Positions 31,234 to 40,549 are shown, counted from the stretch's first letter. The stretch is DNA of 41,877 nucleotides from an uncultured Oscillospiraceae bacterium (GCA_947632155.1 CANROF010000019.1:1-41877), one strand, 5' to 3'. Notes: a model not told the origin generated them from the letters alone. A program made the numbers and translations.

Positions 31234-32850
31234 TTACCCCCACAGCGCGGAGAGCATGGGGACGACTTGTTTTTTGCGGCTCATGACGCCGGGGAGGTAG
31301 GCCTCGTTGTCCTGGAGCTCCACATTGAAGGCCTGGAAGAAGATGTCCTCGCCGCCCAGGCACAGGATCTTGCTGCCCTCGATGAGCACGTCCGTCAGCA
31401 TCAGCATCATCATGCTGTAGCCGTTTTTCTTCTTCGTCTCGGCCATGAGCTCTAAAAACTCCCGCTTGCGCTTGAGGTGCCGCTCGGAGTCCATGCAGGT
31501 GATCTGGCTGATGCCGAAGGCGTGGCCGGCGATGTGGAACTCCTTGAAATCGGTGAACAGCAGCTCCCCCACGGGCTTATCCTCCGGCGCGGAGGCGGAG
31601 AAGATAAACCGGCCCAGCTCGGGAAGGGACAGCTCCGCGATGTTCGCCAGCCTCTCGGCCATCCTGCGGTCCCGGTCGGTGCAGGTGGGGGACTTGAACA
31701 TGACGGTGTCGGAGACGATGGCCGCCGCCATGAGGCCGGCAAGCTTTTTGGAGGGCATGAGCCCCCGCTCCTGGTACATGCCGGCGATGATGGTGCAGGT
31801 GGAGCCCACGGGCTCGTTGCGCACGTAGATGGGATTCTGGGTCTGGATGTCCGCCAGGCGGTGGTGGTCGATGATCTCCAATATCTCCGTCTCGTCAAGG
31901 CCGGGGACGGACTGGGCCAGCTCATTGTGGTCCACCAGCACCACCTTTTTCCTGCGGGGCCTTATGAGGTGGAAGCGGGAGAGCGTCCCCACCACCCGCT
32001 CGTCCCCGTCCAAAATGGGGTAGCTGCGGTAGCGGCTGCGGGTCATGACCTCCTTCACGTCGTCGATGAAGTCCGTCAGGTGGAAAGCCTCGATCTCCTC
32101 CCCCTTGGTGAGCCGCCCCACGGGGATGGCCTGGAAGACCCGGCGCACCGCCCGGAGGCTGTCGTAAGGCGTGGAGATGACCAGCGTCCCCGCGGCGGCG
32201 GCCTTCAGCTCCTCCGGCAGCTCCGCCCGGCAGAGAATGACGCACCGGACGCCGTCCTCCAGGGCCTTTTTCAGTATCTCCGGCTGGTCGCCGCAGAGGA
32301 GCACCGTGTCCCGGTCCCGGTACAGCGGCACTCCCGCCCCGTGGGGCAGGGCCAGCACCACCTCGCCGGAGACGGCGTTGACGATCTCCTCCCCCTCGGA
32401 GAGAATCTGCCCCTCCAGGACGCTCAAAATGTTGAAAAGCGGCACATCCCGCAGCGCCGGGTCGCCGATGGTGGCGATGTCGTAGGCCGCGATGGTCCCG
32501 GCGGTCATCATCCCCCGGAGGCGCCCGTCCTCGTCGGCGATGGGGATGGCGGAGATGTGCTTGTCCGCCTCCATGGCCGACCAGACGCTGTTCACCGTGA
32601 CGCCCTCGCTCAAAACCGGCGGGGTGTCGAAGTCCAGGTCCTGGACCTGCGTGCGCATGTCCTTGACGTATACGGGCGGCTCAAAGCCGAAGCGCCCCAG
32701 GATCATCTGTGTCTCGTCCGACAGGTGCCCCAATCGCGCGGCCACGTACTCCCGGTCCCCCGTGGCGTTCCGGAGGGCGGCGTAGCCGATGGCCGCCACG
32801 ATGGAGTCCGTGTCCGGGTTGCGGTGGCCGGTGACGTAGATTCTTTCCAT
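31234..32850 (-). CDS. ppaC: Manganese-dependent inorganic pyrophosphatase with CBS and DRTGG insert
   Basis: The 538-residue enzyme splits pyrophosphate into phosphate, pulling biosynthetic reactions forward in the cytoplasm. The DHH domain is split: the N-terminal GHRNPDTDSIVAAIGYA gives metal ligands, and after an insert come VDHNELAQSVPG and EIIDHHRLADIQT. The insert (about 65-300) holds two CBS-like parts around a DRTGG-type domain, known in clostridial enzymes to bind adenine nucleotides and to tune activity. A DHHA2 domain forms the C-terminus (about 400-535). ATG 32850 follows AAGGGGAGAGAGC; the longer frame to 32946 crosses the promoter. The gene is divergent from recQ. Confidence 0.93.
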   Translation of the reverse strand: MERIYVTGHRNPDTDSIVAAIGYAALRNATGDREYVAARLGHLSDETQMILGRFGFEPPVYVKDMRTQVQDLDFDTPPVLSEGVTVNSVWSAMEADKHISAIPIADEDGRLRGMMTAGTIAAYDIATIGDPALRDVPLFNILSVLEGQILSEGEEIVNAVSGEVVLALPHGAGVPLYRDRDTVLLCGDQPEILKKALEDGVRCVILCRAELPEELKAAAAGTLVISTPYDSLRAVRRVFQAIPVGRLTKGEEIEAFHLTDFIDDVKEVMTRSRYRSYPILDGDERVVGTLSRFHLIRPRRKKVVLVDHNELAQSVPGLDETEILEIIDHHRLADIQTQNPIYVRNEPVGSTCTIIAGMYQERGLMPSKKLAGLMAAAIVSDTVMFKSPTCTDRDRRMAERLANIAELSLPELGRFIFSASAPEDKPVGELLFTDFKEFHIAGHAFGISQITCMDSERHLKRKREFLELMAETKKKNGYSMMMLMLTDVLIEGSKILCLGGEDIFFQAFNVELQDNEAYLPGVMSRKKQVVPMLSALWG

Positions 32851-32893
32851 GCTCTCTCCCCTTTCGAGGTAATGACGGTATCCGTATAAATAC

Positions 32894-32922
32894 AGAATAC
32901 ACGATAATTCGGAAAATGCCAA
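32894..32922 (-). promoter_or_regulatory. Promoter of the pyrophosphatase gene
   Basis: On the minus strand, TTGGCA (32922-32917) and TATTCT (32899-32894) are spaced by 17 bp. Its -35 is only eight bases from the -35 of the recQ promoter on the other strand. Confidence 0.6.
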
Positions 32923-32930
32923 GGGCAAAC

Positions 32931-32959
32931 TTGCATTATTTTTCATTTGGCGTTAAAAT
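32931..32959 (+). promoter_or_regulatory. Promoter of recQ
   Basis: TTGCAT (32931-32936) and TAAAAT (32954-32959) are spaced by 17 bp. The two back-to-back promoters can hardly be bound at once without contact between polymerases. Confidence 0.65.
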
Positions 32960-32989
32960 GATTTTATGAATTTTGGAGGGAGACGGCGG

Positions 32990-34846
32990 ATGGACAGAAA
33001 ATATGACCTTTTGCATAAAATATTCGGCTGGAGCTCCTTCCGGGAGGGACAGGAGCCGCTGGTGGACGCGCTGCTGGCCGGACGGGACGTCTTCGGCGTC
33101 ATGCCCACGGGGGGCGGAAAGAGCCTGTGCTATCAGCTCCCGGCCATGCTGCTGCCCGGGGTGACGCTGGTGGTGTCGCCGCTCATCTCCCTCATGAAGG
33201 ACCAGGTCATGGCCCTGACGGCCCTGGGGGTCCCGGCGGCGTACATCAACAGCTCCCAAACGGGCGAGGAGGCCCGGCGGGTCTACACCGGACTCAGGGC
33301 CGGGGAATATAAGCTCCTCTACATAGCCCCGGAGCGCCTGACGCTGGAGGGCTTCACCGAGACGGTCCGGGGGCTCCGAATTCCCCTCGTCGCCGTGGAC
33401 GAGGCCCACTGTATCTCCCAGTGGGGCCAGGATTTCCGGCCCAGCTACCTGAAAATACCCGATTTCATCTCCCGGCTCCCCCGCCGCCCCAGCCTGGCGG
33501 CCTTCACCGCCACGGCCACGCCGGAGGTCCGGGAGGACGTGGAGCGGCTTTTGGGGCTGCGCTCCCCGGTGCAGGTGGTCACGGGCTTCGACCGGCCCAA
33601 TCTGCGCTTCGACGTCTTAAAGCCCCACAAAAAATACGACGCCCTCCTGCCGCTTCTCCGGGCCCGCCGGGACAAAAGCGGCATCGTCTACTGCTCCACC
33701 CGCCGGGAGGTGGAGCGGGTCTGCGAGGCCCTGCGCCTGGACGGCTTCGCCGCCACACGCTACCACGCGGGCCTTGAGGACGACGAGCGCCGGCGCAATC
33801 AGGAGGACTTCATCTACGACCGAAGCACCGTCATGGTGGCCACCAATGCCTTCGGCATGGGGATTGACAAGTCCAACGTGGGCTTCGTCATCCACTACAA
33901 CATGCCCAAGTCCCTGGAGGCCTACTATCAGGAGGCCGGCCGGGCCGGCCGCGACGGCTCCCCGGCGGACTGCATCCTGCTCTTCTCTCCCGGCGACATC
34001 ATGACGGCCCGGCACCTTATCGAAACGGGCTCCGAAAACCCGGACCTCTCGCCGGAGGAGCAGGCGCAGGTCACCATGCGCGACTACAAGCGGCTGGAGG
34101 TCATGTCCGGCTACTGCGCCACATCGGGCTGCTACCGGGCGTATATCCTGGACTACTTCGGCCAGGCCCACACGGATAGCTGCTCCAACTGCGGCAACTG
34201 CTCCGGGGATTTCGTTGAAGTTGACATGACCCGGGAGGCCCAGATGGTCCTCTCCTGCGTGCTCCGGGTCCACGACAAGCTTGGCTACTACGTGGGGCAG
34301 AGCCTCATCACCCACACCCTCCGGGGGAGCCGGGACAAGCGGGTCCTGGCCCTGGGGCTGGACGGCCTCTCCACCTACGGAATCTTGCGCGGCGCCGACC
34401 AGGGGAAGACGCGGGAGTACTTTGACGCGCTCCTCACCGGGGGGTATCTGCGAAAGGACGAAACCCACGCCACCCTTATCCCCACCGAGAGCGCCCGGGA
34501 GGTGCTTTTCCGCGGAAAGCGCGTCCTCCGGCGGCAAAAGCGCGCCGCCGTCAAGGAGACGCCCCGCTCCCCCTCCCGGGGCGCCGCCCGGAGGGAGATA
34601 CCGGAGCCCTTTTCGCCGGGCGAGAGGGAAAACGGCCTTTTGGAGGCGCTGAAGCTCCTGCGGCTCAACATCGCCCGGGAGGAGGGCGTGCCGCTCTACG
34701 TCGTATTCTCCAACGCCACGCTCATGGAGATGGTCCGCTTAAAACCCCGCACAATGGCGGATTTCCTGGCGGTCCCCGGGGTGGGCACGGTAAAAGCCAA
34801 ACGGTACGGTGAGATTTTCATGTCGGAAATAGGGAAATTTGTGTAA
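32990..34846 (+). CDS. recQ: ATP-dependent DNA helicase RecQ
   Basis: The 618-residue protein is a 3'-5' DNA helicase of recombination and repair. Motif I is MPTGGGKSLCYQ, motif II is VDEAHCISQWGQDFRP, with the aromatic-rich loop included, and motifs V-VI give TNAFGMGIDKSNVGFVIH and YYQEAGRAGRDG. The RQC part has a zinc site (CATSGCYR and CSNCGNC) and a winged helix. An HRDC domain ends the protein (about 540-618, NATLMEMVRLKPRT and FLAVPGVG). ATG 32990 is chosen because GGAGGGAGACGG lies just before it; the ATG at 32966 lacks a ribosome site. The length is normal for RecQ. Confidence 0.95.
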   Translation: MDRKYDLLHKIFGWSSFREGQEPLVDALLAGRDVFGVMPTGGGKSLCYQLPAMLLPGVTLVVSPLISLMKDQVMALTALGVPAAYINSSQTGEEARRVYTGLRAGEYKLLYIAPERLTLEGFTETVRGLRIPLVAVDEAHCISQWGQDFRPSYLKIPDFISRLPRRPSLAAFTATATPEVREDVERLLGLRSPVQVVTGFDRPNLRFDVLKPHKKYDALLPLLRARRDKSGIVYCSTRREVERVCEALRLDGFAATRYHAGLEDDERRRNQEDFIYDRSTVMVATNAFGMGIDKSNVGFVIHYNMPKSLEAYYQEAGRAGRDGSPADCILLFSPGDIMTARHLIETGSENPDLSPEEQAQVTMRDYKRLEVMSGYCATSGCYRAYILDYFGQAHTDSCSNCGNCSGDFVEVDMTREAQMVLSCVLRVHDKLGYYVGQSLITHTLRGSRDKRVLALGLDGLSTYGILRGADQGKTREYFDALLTGGYLRKDETHATLIPTESAREVLFRGKRVLRRQKRAAVKETPRSPSRGAARREIPEPFSPGERENGLLEALKLLRLNIAREEGVPLYVVFSNATLMEMVRLKPRTMADFLAVPGVGTVKAKRYGEIFMSEIGKFV

Positions 34847-34852
34847 TTAAGC

Positions 34853-34881
34853 TTGAAACCGCGGCTCTTCGGTGCTATAAT
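34853..34881 (+). promoter_or_regulatory. Promoter of the M3-SLH peptidase gene
   Basis: TTGAAA (34853-34858) and a perfect TATAAT (34876-34881) are spaced by 17 bp. It lies directly after the recQ stop. Confidence 0.7.
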
Positions 34882-34945
34882 CCTTATATATATCTTTATT
34901 GATATACATAGTAAAATAAAAAAACCAAAAATGGAGGAAACACAC

Positions 34946-37414
34946 ATGAAAAAGAAGCTGCTATCTCTGCTTCTGGCGCTGTGCATGGTGCTCACCCTGG
35001 CGCCTGCCGCGCTGGCCGACGAGGAGACTGGCGAGGAGCCGCCCACCACAGCCCCCGCCACATCAACTGCCCCCGCGGAAGAACCCCGCGACACCAATTT
35101 CTTCACCGATGTTCCCCACGCCGACATGGACTGGGAGGATATGGAATATATCCCGGTGGACGGAGACGAGTTCCTCGCCGCCATTGACCAGGTCGAGGCT
35201 CTCATCGGCACCTCCGCTAACGCCGTAACGGTCGAAGAGCTGTTCAAGAACGTGGCCGACATGTACATGACCATCCGCGCCAACATAAGCTGGCTGAATA
35301 TCCAGCTCTCCCTGGATTACGCGAATACGGAATATTCCGACGCCTACGACGCCGAATACGATCTCTATCTGGATATCTTCGACCCGTTCATTTTCCTGGT
35401 CAAGGACATTCTGAACTCCCCCTGCAAGGACTATTTCGTGGAGCAGGAGAAGCTGACCCAGGACGACATCGACTCCTACCTTGAGTACGGCGGGATGACC
35501 GATGAGCAGAAGGAGCTGCAGTCCCAGATCGCCACGCTTGAAAACTCCTATGACGCCGTAGCGGCCACCTGCCCCGACAGCGTTGAGATCGACGGTGTGG
35601 TGTGGACCGAGGAGTCCCTTGATGCCGCCTACACGGCCGAGGAGATCACCGACGAGGAATATATCACCATCCTCAACGCCCTTATTGACGCCGAGTATTC
35701 CCCTCTCGGCGAGCTCTATATGCAGCTTCTGGACCTGAACACCCAGCTTGCCGCCACCTATGACTATGATAATTACAGCGAGTTCTCCTACGTGGAGGAG
35801 TACGGCCGGGACTACACCGCGGAGGAGATCGCGGCGTTCTGCGAGGCCGTCCGGGAATATTATGTTCCCCTCCGTTATATTCTTTCGCAGTCCGTGGACG
35901 AAGAAGGCAAAAATAACTTCGTTATTCAGGAAACCGTCAACGATCTGTTCTTCCAGGACCCCGTGGCCTACAATATGGTCATGACCACGGACTTCACCAC
36001 GGACGAGGTCCTTGCCATGGTCGAGCCCTACATCGGCAAGATGTCCGACGAGCTCCTGGAGGCCTATGACTACATGCTGGAGCACGGCCTTTACGACATC
36101 GCCCCCGACGAGAAAAAGGGCGAAGGCGGCTTCACCACCGTCATCAGCCGTTACGGCTCTCCCTTCTTCTTCAATAACCCCTATGGCTACTATGCTGATT
36201 TCAGTACCATCATCCACGAGTTCGGCCACTACGATAACTTCTACTGGCATCCCAGCGGATGGAACGACGGAAGCTGCTCCATCGACGTGGCCGAGGTCCA
36301 CTCCCAGGCCCTGGAGCTGCTATTCCTGCAGTTCTATGAGGACATCCTGGGCTCCGCCTCTACGTTCATGGCTGAGGAAACTGTCTCCAACATCCTTGGC
36401 GGCGCCATGGTGCAGGGAGCCCTTATCGGAGAGCTTGAGAACTACGCCGGTTCCACCGAGGATGTGACCCTGGAGGATATCTGCGACAAGTACGCCCAGT
36501 TGCTCATGGACTATGGCATGACCGACAACGAGATGGTCGCCCAGATCAACCGGTACGGTTGGCTGGAAATCCACCATGTCATTGAACAACCCATGTACTA
36601 CATAAGCTACGCCACCTCCGCTTCCGGCGCCTTTGCCTTCTGGCTGGAGGCCCAGAGCGACGGTTACGAGGCCGCCACCGACCATTATCTGGAGTTCGTC
36701 AGCCAGTCCGTCTACACCCCGTTTCTGGAGCAGTTCGAGAACGCCGGTGTGGATAACCCCCTGACCCCCGAGTATGTCAAGGCGGTTTCCGAGGCCATTA
36801 ACGAGTACTTCGATCTGGAAGCCCGTTACAACGAAATTCTCAACCCCACCCCCACCTTCAGCGACGTCCCCTTTGACGATTCCTACAACACCCTTGTGGA
36901 GTTTGCCCACAGCATCGGCGCCATTGACGGCGACGGCAGCGGAAGCTTCCATCCCAACGACGCCACCAACCGGGCGCAGGTCGTTCAGGCCCTGTACAGC
37001 GTGTTCGGAAAATACCTCCCCGCCAGCGGCGAGGCTTCTCCCTTTGCCGATATTACCGGCACGGAGTGGTACGCCGAGGCCGCCAACTGGGCTTACGAGT
37101 ACGGCATAATCACCGGAATCTCCGAAAATGACCTGCTCACTTTCAACGGCGGCAGCGGTGTCACCCGCGAGATGATGGCCACCATCATTTACAAAGTCGC
37201 CACCCTCTTCTACGGCCCCCAGACCCCGGAGGATCAGCCCTACACAGACGCCGCCAGCATCAGCCCGTGGGCCGTTGAAGCCATCAACTGGCTCACCGAG
37301 GTGGGAATGCTCTCCCCCGTGGACGACGCCGGGAACATCAATCCCCAGGCCGCTATGAACCGCCTGAACCTCGCAAGTTACGCTGTAAACCTCTTCCAGA
37401 CAATTTTCGCGTAA
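34946..37414 (+). CDS. Secreted M3-like metallopeptidase with three C-terminal SLH repeats
   Basis: The 822-residue protein has a signal peptide (MKKKLLSLLLALCMVLTLAP, cleavage near ALA-DE at about 24) and a Thr/Pro/Ala-rich stretch. The body (about 60-620) is a mostly helical M3-type peptidase: H424-E-F-G-H428 forms the HExxH zinc site, and E450 in AEVHSQALE stands where thimet oligopeptidase has its third ligand. Three S-layer-homology repeats follow (about 638-693, 695-755 and 765-822), with FSDVPFDDSYNTLVEFA and FADITGTEWYAEAANWA. M3 enzymes are mostly cytoplasmic peptide-cleaving enzymes, so this one appears moved to the cell surface. ATG 34946 follows ATGGAGGAAACACAC. It has its own promoter and a terminator. 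Confidence 0.9.
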   Translation: MKKKLLSLLLALCMVLTLAPAALADEETGEEPPTTAPATSTAPAEEPRDTNFFTDVPHADMDWEDMEYIPVDGDEFLAAIDQVEALIGTSANAVTVEELFKNVADMYMTIRANISWLNIQLSLDYANTEYSDAYDAEYDLYLDIFDPFIFLVKDILNSPCKDYFVEQEKLTQDDIDSYLEYGGMTDEQKELQSQIATLENSYDAVAATCPDSVEIDGVVWTEESLDAAYTAEEITDEEYITILNALIDAEYSPLGELYMQLLDLNTQLAATYDYDNYSEFSYVEEYGRDYTAEEIAAFCEAVREYYVPLRYILSQSVDEEGKNNFVIQETVNDLFFQDPVAYNMVMTTDFTTDEVLAMVEPYIGKMSDELLEAYDYMLEHGLYDIAPDEKKGEGGFTTVISRYGSPFFFNNPYGYYADFSTIIHEFGHYDNFYWHPSGWNDGSCSIDVAEVHSQALELLFLQFYEDILGSASTFMAEETVSNILGGAMVQGALIGELENYAGSTEDVTLEDICDKYAQLLMDYGMTDNEMVAQINRYGWLEIHHVIEQPMYYISYATSASGAFAFWLEAQSDGYEAATDHYLEFVSQSVYTPFLEQFENAGVDNPLTPEYVKAVSEAINEYFDLEARYNEILNPTPTFSDVPFDDSYNTLVEFAHSIGAIDGDGSGSFHPNDATNRAQVVQALYSVFGKYLPASGEASPFADITGTEWYAEAANWAYEYGIITGISENDLLTFNGGSGVTREMMATIIYKVATLFYGPQTPEDQPYTDAASISPWAVEAINWLTEVGMLSPVDDAGNINPQAAMNRLNLASYAVNLFQTIFA

Positions 37415-37427
37415 AATCAGCGTCCCT

Positions 37428-37457
37428 CCCCTCCGGGATACCCGGAGGGGGTTTTTT
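37428..37457 (+). terminator. Rho-independent terminator of the M3-SLH gene
   Basis: CCCCTCCGGG pairs with CCCGGAGGGG around ATA, and a run of T residues follows (37452-37457). Confidence 0.93.
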
Positions 37458-37489
37458 GCGTGGATGTGATAATTATTTAACGATTTCTA

Positions 37490-37522
37490 TTGACAACCGA
37501 TGCGTACTCTGGTATAATACCA
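37490..37522 (+). promoter_or_regulatory. Consensus promoter with palindromic -10, Crp/Fnr operon
   Basis: A perfect TTGACA (37490-37495) and a perfect TATAAT (37513-37518) are spaced by 17 bp. The -10 lies inside TGGTATAATACCA (37510-37522), whose arms TGGTAT and ATACCA are complementary. A strong promoter with a palindrome on its -10 suggests repression, possibly by the Crp/Fnr-like product itself. Confidence 0.75.
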
Positions 37523-37562
37523 CAGGTTTTGTACCATATGAGACATTTTGGGGGGCGATTTT

Positions 37563-38210
37563 GTGCCGGACAAGGCGGAGCTTGAGCTGCTGAGCGGGAC
37601 GTTTTTGTTTCGCGGGCTGTCCGCCCAGGCCGTGGGGGAGCTTCTGCGGGCCGTGGAGCCGGAGCTCTGCGTCTTTCGCCGGGGGCAGGTCATCTACTCG
37701 CCGGAGAGCTTCCGCCGGGAGCTGGGGCTGATCCTCCGGGGCTTCGTAACGGTGACCAAGGGCGCGCTGACGGTCAGCGAGCTGGCCGCCGGGGATCTCT
37801 TCGGCGCGGCGGCGCTCTTCACCGACGAGGAGCGGTACGTCTCCACCCTCACCGCCCGGACGGAATGCCGGGTGCTGTTCCTGTCCCAGGCGGCGGTGGG
37901 CTCGCTCATTGATAACGAACCCCGGGTGCGGGAAAACTACATCCGGTACCTGGCGGCGCGGATACGCTTCCTCTCGGCCAAGGTGGACGCCCTGTCCTCC
38001 GGCACCGGGGAGCGGAAGCTGACGGACTTTCTTCTCAACAGCGCCGGGGAGTCCGGCGCCGTGACGGTGCGCTCCATGACGGAGCTGGCGGCAATGCTGG
38101 GGATAGGCCGGGCGAGCCTCTACCGGGAGCTTTCGAAGCTCACGGAGGCGGGAATCATCTCCCGTTCCGGGAAAACCGTGATACTGTTGAAGCCGGAGCT
38201 GCTGCGGTAG
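37563..38210 (+). CDS. Crp/Fnr family transcription regulator
   Basis: The 215-residue protein has an effector domain (about 5-120; LFRGLSAQAVGELL, GLILRGFVTVTKG, LAAGDLFGAAALF), a long dimer helix, and a winged helix-turn-helix (about 160-205; MTELAAMLGIGRASLYRELSKLTEAGI). The cAMP-binding arginine-serine motif is not evident, and there is no FNR cysteine cluster, so the signal is unknown. GTG 37563 is chosen because GGGGGG stands seven bases before it. It is 42 bp ahead of the importer genes and shares their promoter, so it probably controls uptake of the importer's substrate. Confidence 0.88.
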   Translation: MPDKAELELLSGTFLFRGLSAQAVGELLRAVEPELCVFRRGQVIYSPESFRRELGLILRGFVTVTKGALTVSELAAGDLFGAAALFTDEERYVSTLTARTECRVLFLSQAAVGSLIDNEPRVRENYIRYLAARIRFLSAKVDALSSGTGERKLTDFLLNSAGESGAVTVRSMTELAAMLGIGRASLYRELSKLTEAGIISRSGKTVILLKPELLR

Positions 38211-38252
38211 CTTCGTCTCAAAATAAACTATTTTCCACTTTTGGAGGAAACC

Positions 38253-39239
38253 ATGAAAAAGCTTCTGATTCTTCTCTTAACGCTGTCCCTTGTCCTGCCC
38301 CTGGCCGCCTGCGGCGGCGAGAGCGAGCCCGTGTCCGTCAATGTGGCTGTCCTCACCGGCCCCACCGGAGTGGGCGCCGTGGGGCTCTGGGAGGCCGCCG
38401 ACGCCGGCAGCACCGCGGATAAGTACGCCGTCTCCGCCGTGGCGGACAACACCCAGATCCGCGACGGGCTCATCAACGGCGACTACGACATCGCCGCCGT
38501 CGCCACCAACGTGGCCGCCACGCTCTACAACAAAAACGACGGCGGCGTCCGGGTCATCGCCCTCAACACCCTGGGCGTGCTCTACATCCTGGAGAAGGGC
38601 GACACCATCCACTCCGTGGCTGACCTGAAGGGCAAGACCGTCCACGCCGCCGGACAGGGCGCCAACCCCGAGTATGTCCTCACCTACATCCTCACCCAAA
38701 ACGGCCTCACCGTCAGCACCTCCGTAAACCCGGTGGAGGGCGCGGACGTGGAGGTGGTCTTTGACGAGGCCGCCGCCATCCAGACAAGGATGGCCTCCGG
38801 GGAGATAGATGTCTGCATGCTGCCCGTCCCCGCCGCCACTGCGGTGCTCATCAACAACCAGGAGGTCCGCTCCGCCCTGGACCTCACCGCCGAGTGGAAC
38901 GCCCTGGGCACCGGCGGACAGCTCACCATGGGCTGCGTCGTGGCCCGGACGGAGTTCATCGACCAGCACCCCGAGGCCGTAAAGCGGTTTTTGGAGGAAT
39001 ATGAGAAGTCCATAAACGGCGTCAAGGACGACCCCGACCACGCCGCCGAGCTGTGCGAGAAGTACGGCATCGTCCCCAAGGCCGCCATCGCCAAGCGGGC
39101 CATCCCCGACTGCAACCTGACCTTCGTCTCCGGCGCGGACATCAGGACCACCCTCGAGCCCTATTTCCAGGTGCTCTTCGACGCCAACCCCGCCTCCGTG
39201 GGCGGAGCCATGCCCGATGAAGGCTTCTACTACGCTTAA
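38253..39239 (+). CDS. ABC importer substrate-binding lipoprotein, NitT/TauT type
   Basis: The 328-residue protein starts with a lipoprotein signal (MKKLLILLLTLSLVLPLAAC, lipobox LAAC with the lipid on C20). The mature part is a two-lobed binding protein of the SsuA/ThiY/NMT1 kind: INGDYDIAAVATNVAATLY, the LKGKTVHAAGQGANPEY segment and EEYEKSINGVKDDP. This group binds nitrate, sulfonates, taurine or pyrimidine precursors of thiamine; which one is unclear. ATG 38253 follows TTGGAGGAAACC. Its end overlaps the permease gene by 23 bp. It would be tethered to the outer face of the membrane and feed the permease. Confidence 0.9.
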   Translation: MKKLLILLLTLSLVLPLAACGGESEPVSVNVAVLTGPTGVGAVGLWEAADAGSTADKYAVSAVADNTQIRDGLINGDYDIAAVATNVAATLYNKNDGGVRVIALNTLGVLYILEKGDTIHSVADLKGKTVHAAGQGANPEYVLTYILTQNGLTVSTSVNPVEGADVEVVFDEAAAIQTRMASGEIDVCMLPVPAATAVLINNQEVRSALDLTAEWNALGTGGQLTMGCVVARTEFIDQHPEAVKRFLEEYEKSINGVKDDPDHAAELCEKYGIVPKAAIAKRAIPDCNLTFVSGADIRTTLEPYFQVLFDANPASVGGAMPDEGFYYA

Positions 39240-39978
39240 AAAAGCTGTAAAAATTGCGGCCCCGGTCATTTTTTGGCTGGGGCTTTGGCAGCTTGCGTCC
39301 TGTGTCCTGGGGAAGCCCCTGCTGCTCCCCTCCCCCGTAGAGGTCCTGAAGACCCTGACAGCCCTCGCCGGGACGGCCCGGTTCTGGCGCTTCACCGGGG
39401 CGACGCTGCTGCGGATACTCTCCGGGACGCTCCTTGGGGTGATGTCCGGGACGCTCCTGGCGGCTCTGACGCACTTCTCCCCCGCGGCGGACGTCCTCGT
39501 GAGCCCCGCCCTCCGGGTGCTCCGGGCCACGCCGGTGGTGAGCTTCATCATCCTCATCATCCTCTGGACCGGCGCCGACCTTGTCCCCGTGGTCATCTGT
39601 GCCCTGATGGTGGCGCCGGTGGTGTGGGAAAATCTCCGGGCGGGACTGGCCTCCCCGGACCCCGCGCTTTTGGAGATGGCCGCCGCCTACGGCATGGGCC
39701 CGGGGCGGAAGCTTTCGTACATCTACATCCCCGCCGCCCTCCCCTATCTGCGCTCCGGGGTCCTGAGCTCCATGGGACTGGCGTGGAAGTCCGGCGTGGC
39801 GGCGGAGGTGCTGTGCATCCCCCGGGAGGCCGTCGGGACGCAGATCTACTGGTCGAAGCTGTACCTCGAGATTCCCGCCCTCTTCGCCTGGACGGTGGTG
39901 GTGGCGGCGCTCTCCATGGTCCTGGAGCTTCTGGCCCGGCGGGCCCTCATGAGGGGAGGCGGAAAAAATGCGCGTTGA
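39217..39978 (+). CDS. ABC importer permease, NitT/TauT (SsuC-like) type
   Basis: The 253-residue protein has about six helices and the BPD-type EAA loop: EMAAAYGMGPGRKLSYIYIPAALP (residues about 148-171). The first helix (VIFWLGLWQLAS) and the LLLPSPVEVLKTL motif are common in SsuC/TauC. The gene overlaps both the binding-protein gene (23 bp) and the ATPase gene (11 bp). It forms the membrane channel of the importer. Confidence 0.9.
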   Translation: MKASTTLKKAVKIAAPVIFWLGLWQLASCVLGKPLLLPSPVEVLKTLTALAGTARFWRFTGATLLRILSGTLLGVMSGTLLAALTHFSPAADVLVSPALRVLRATPVVSFIILIILWTGADLVPVVICALMVAPVVWENLRAGLASPDPALLEMAAAYGMGPGRKLSYIYIPAALPYLRSGVLSSMGLAWKSGVAAEVLCIPREAVGTQIYWSKLYLEIPALFAWTVVVAALSMVLELLARRALMRGGGKNAR

Positions 39979-40549
39979 AAACGTGTCGTTTGCCTACGGG
40001 GATAAGGTGATTTTGGACCGCTTCACCCTCACCCTCCCCGATACCGGCGTCACGGCCCTCTCCGGGCCCTCCGGCTGCGGGAAGACCACGCTTCTGCGGC
40101 TTATCGCCGGGCTGGAGCGGCCCCGGGCGGGCCGTATCGAGGCCCCGGGCCTTGCGAAGACGTCCTTCCTCTTTCAGGAGGACCGGCTGCTCCCCGGCTT
40201 CACCGCCGCCCGCCAGCTCAGGGCCGTCCTGCCCCGGGGGGCGGAGGTCCTGCCGTATTTAGAGGACGTGGGCCTGGGCGGCGAGGCGGAGACGGCTGTC
40301 TCGGAGCTCTCCGGCGGGATGCGCCGGCGCGTGGCTCTGGCCCGCGCCATGGCCTACGCCGGGGGCAAGGCGCTTCTCATCCTGGACGAGCCCTTCACCG
40401 GCGTGGACCCGGAGACGTCCAGGGCCGTCATGGCCCGCCTCCGCCGCCGCCTCCAAATTCCCATCCTCCTCTCCGCCCACGAGTCCGAAACCCTGTCCCT
40501 TGCCGACACCGTCATCAACCTCCACGGCCCTCCCCTGACCGTTATATAA
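39968..40549 (+). CDS. ABC importer ATP-binding protein, short NitT/TauT type
   Basis: The 193-residue ATPase has Walker A GPSGCGKTT (about 33-41), a Q loop in FLFQEDRLLP, signature LSGGMRRR, Walker B LLILDEPFTGVDP and switch histidine in LSAHESET. It is shorter than the 240-residue SsuB/TauB proteins because the helical parts and C-terminus are trimmed, but all core motifs are intact. It overlaps the permease gene by 11 bp and completes the importer with the genes at 38253 and 39217. The terminator at 40548-40590 follows directly. Confidence 0.9.
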   Translation: MRVENVSFAYGDKVILDRFTLTLPDTGVTALSGPSGCGKTTLLRLIAGLERPRAGRIEAPGLAKTSFLFQEDRLLPGFTAARQLRAVLPRGAEVLPYLEDVGLGGEAETAVSELSGGMRRRVALARAMAYAGGKALLILDEPFTGVDPETSRAVMARLRRRLQIPILLSAHESETLSLADTVINLHGPPLTVI

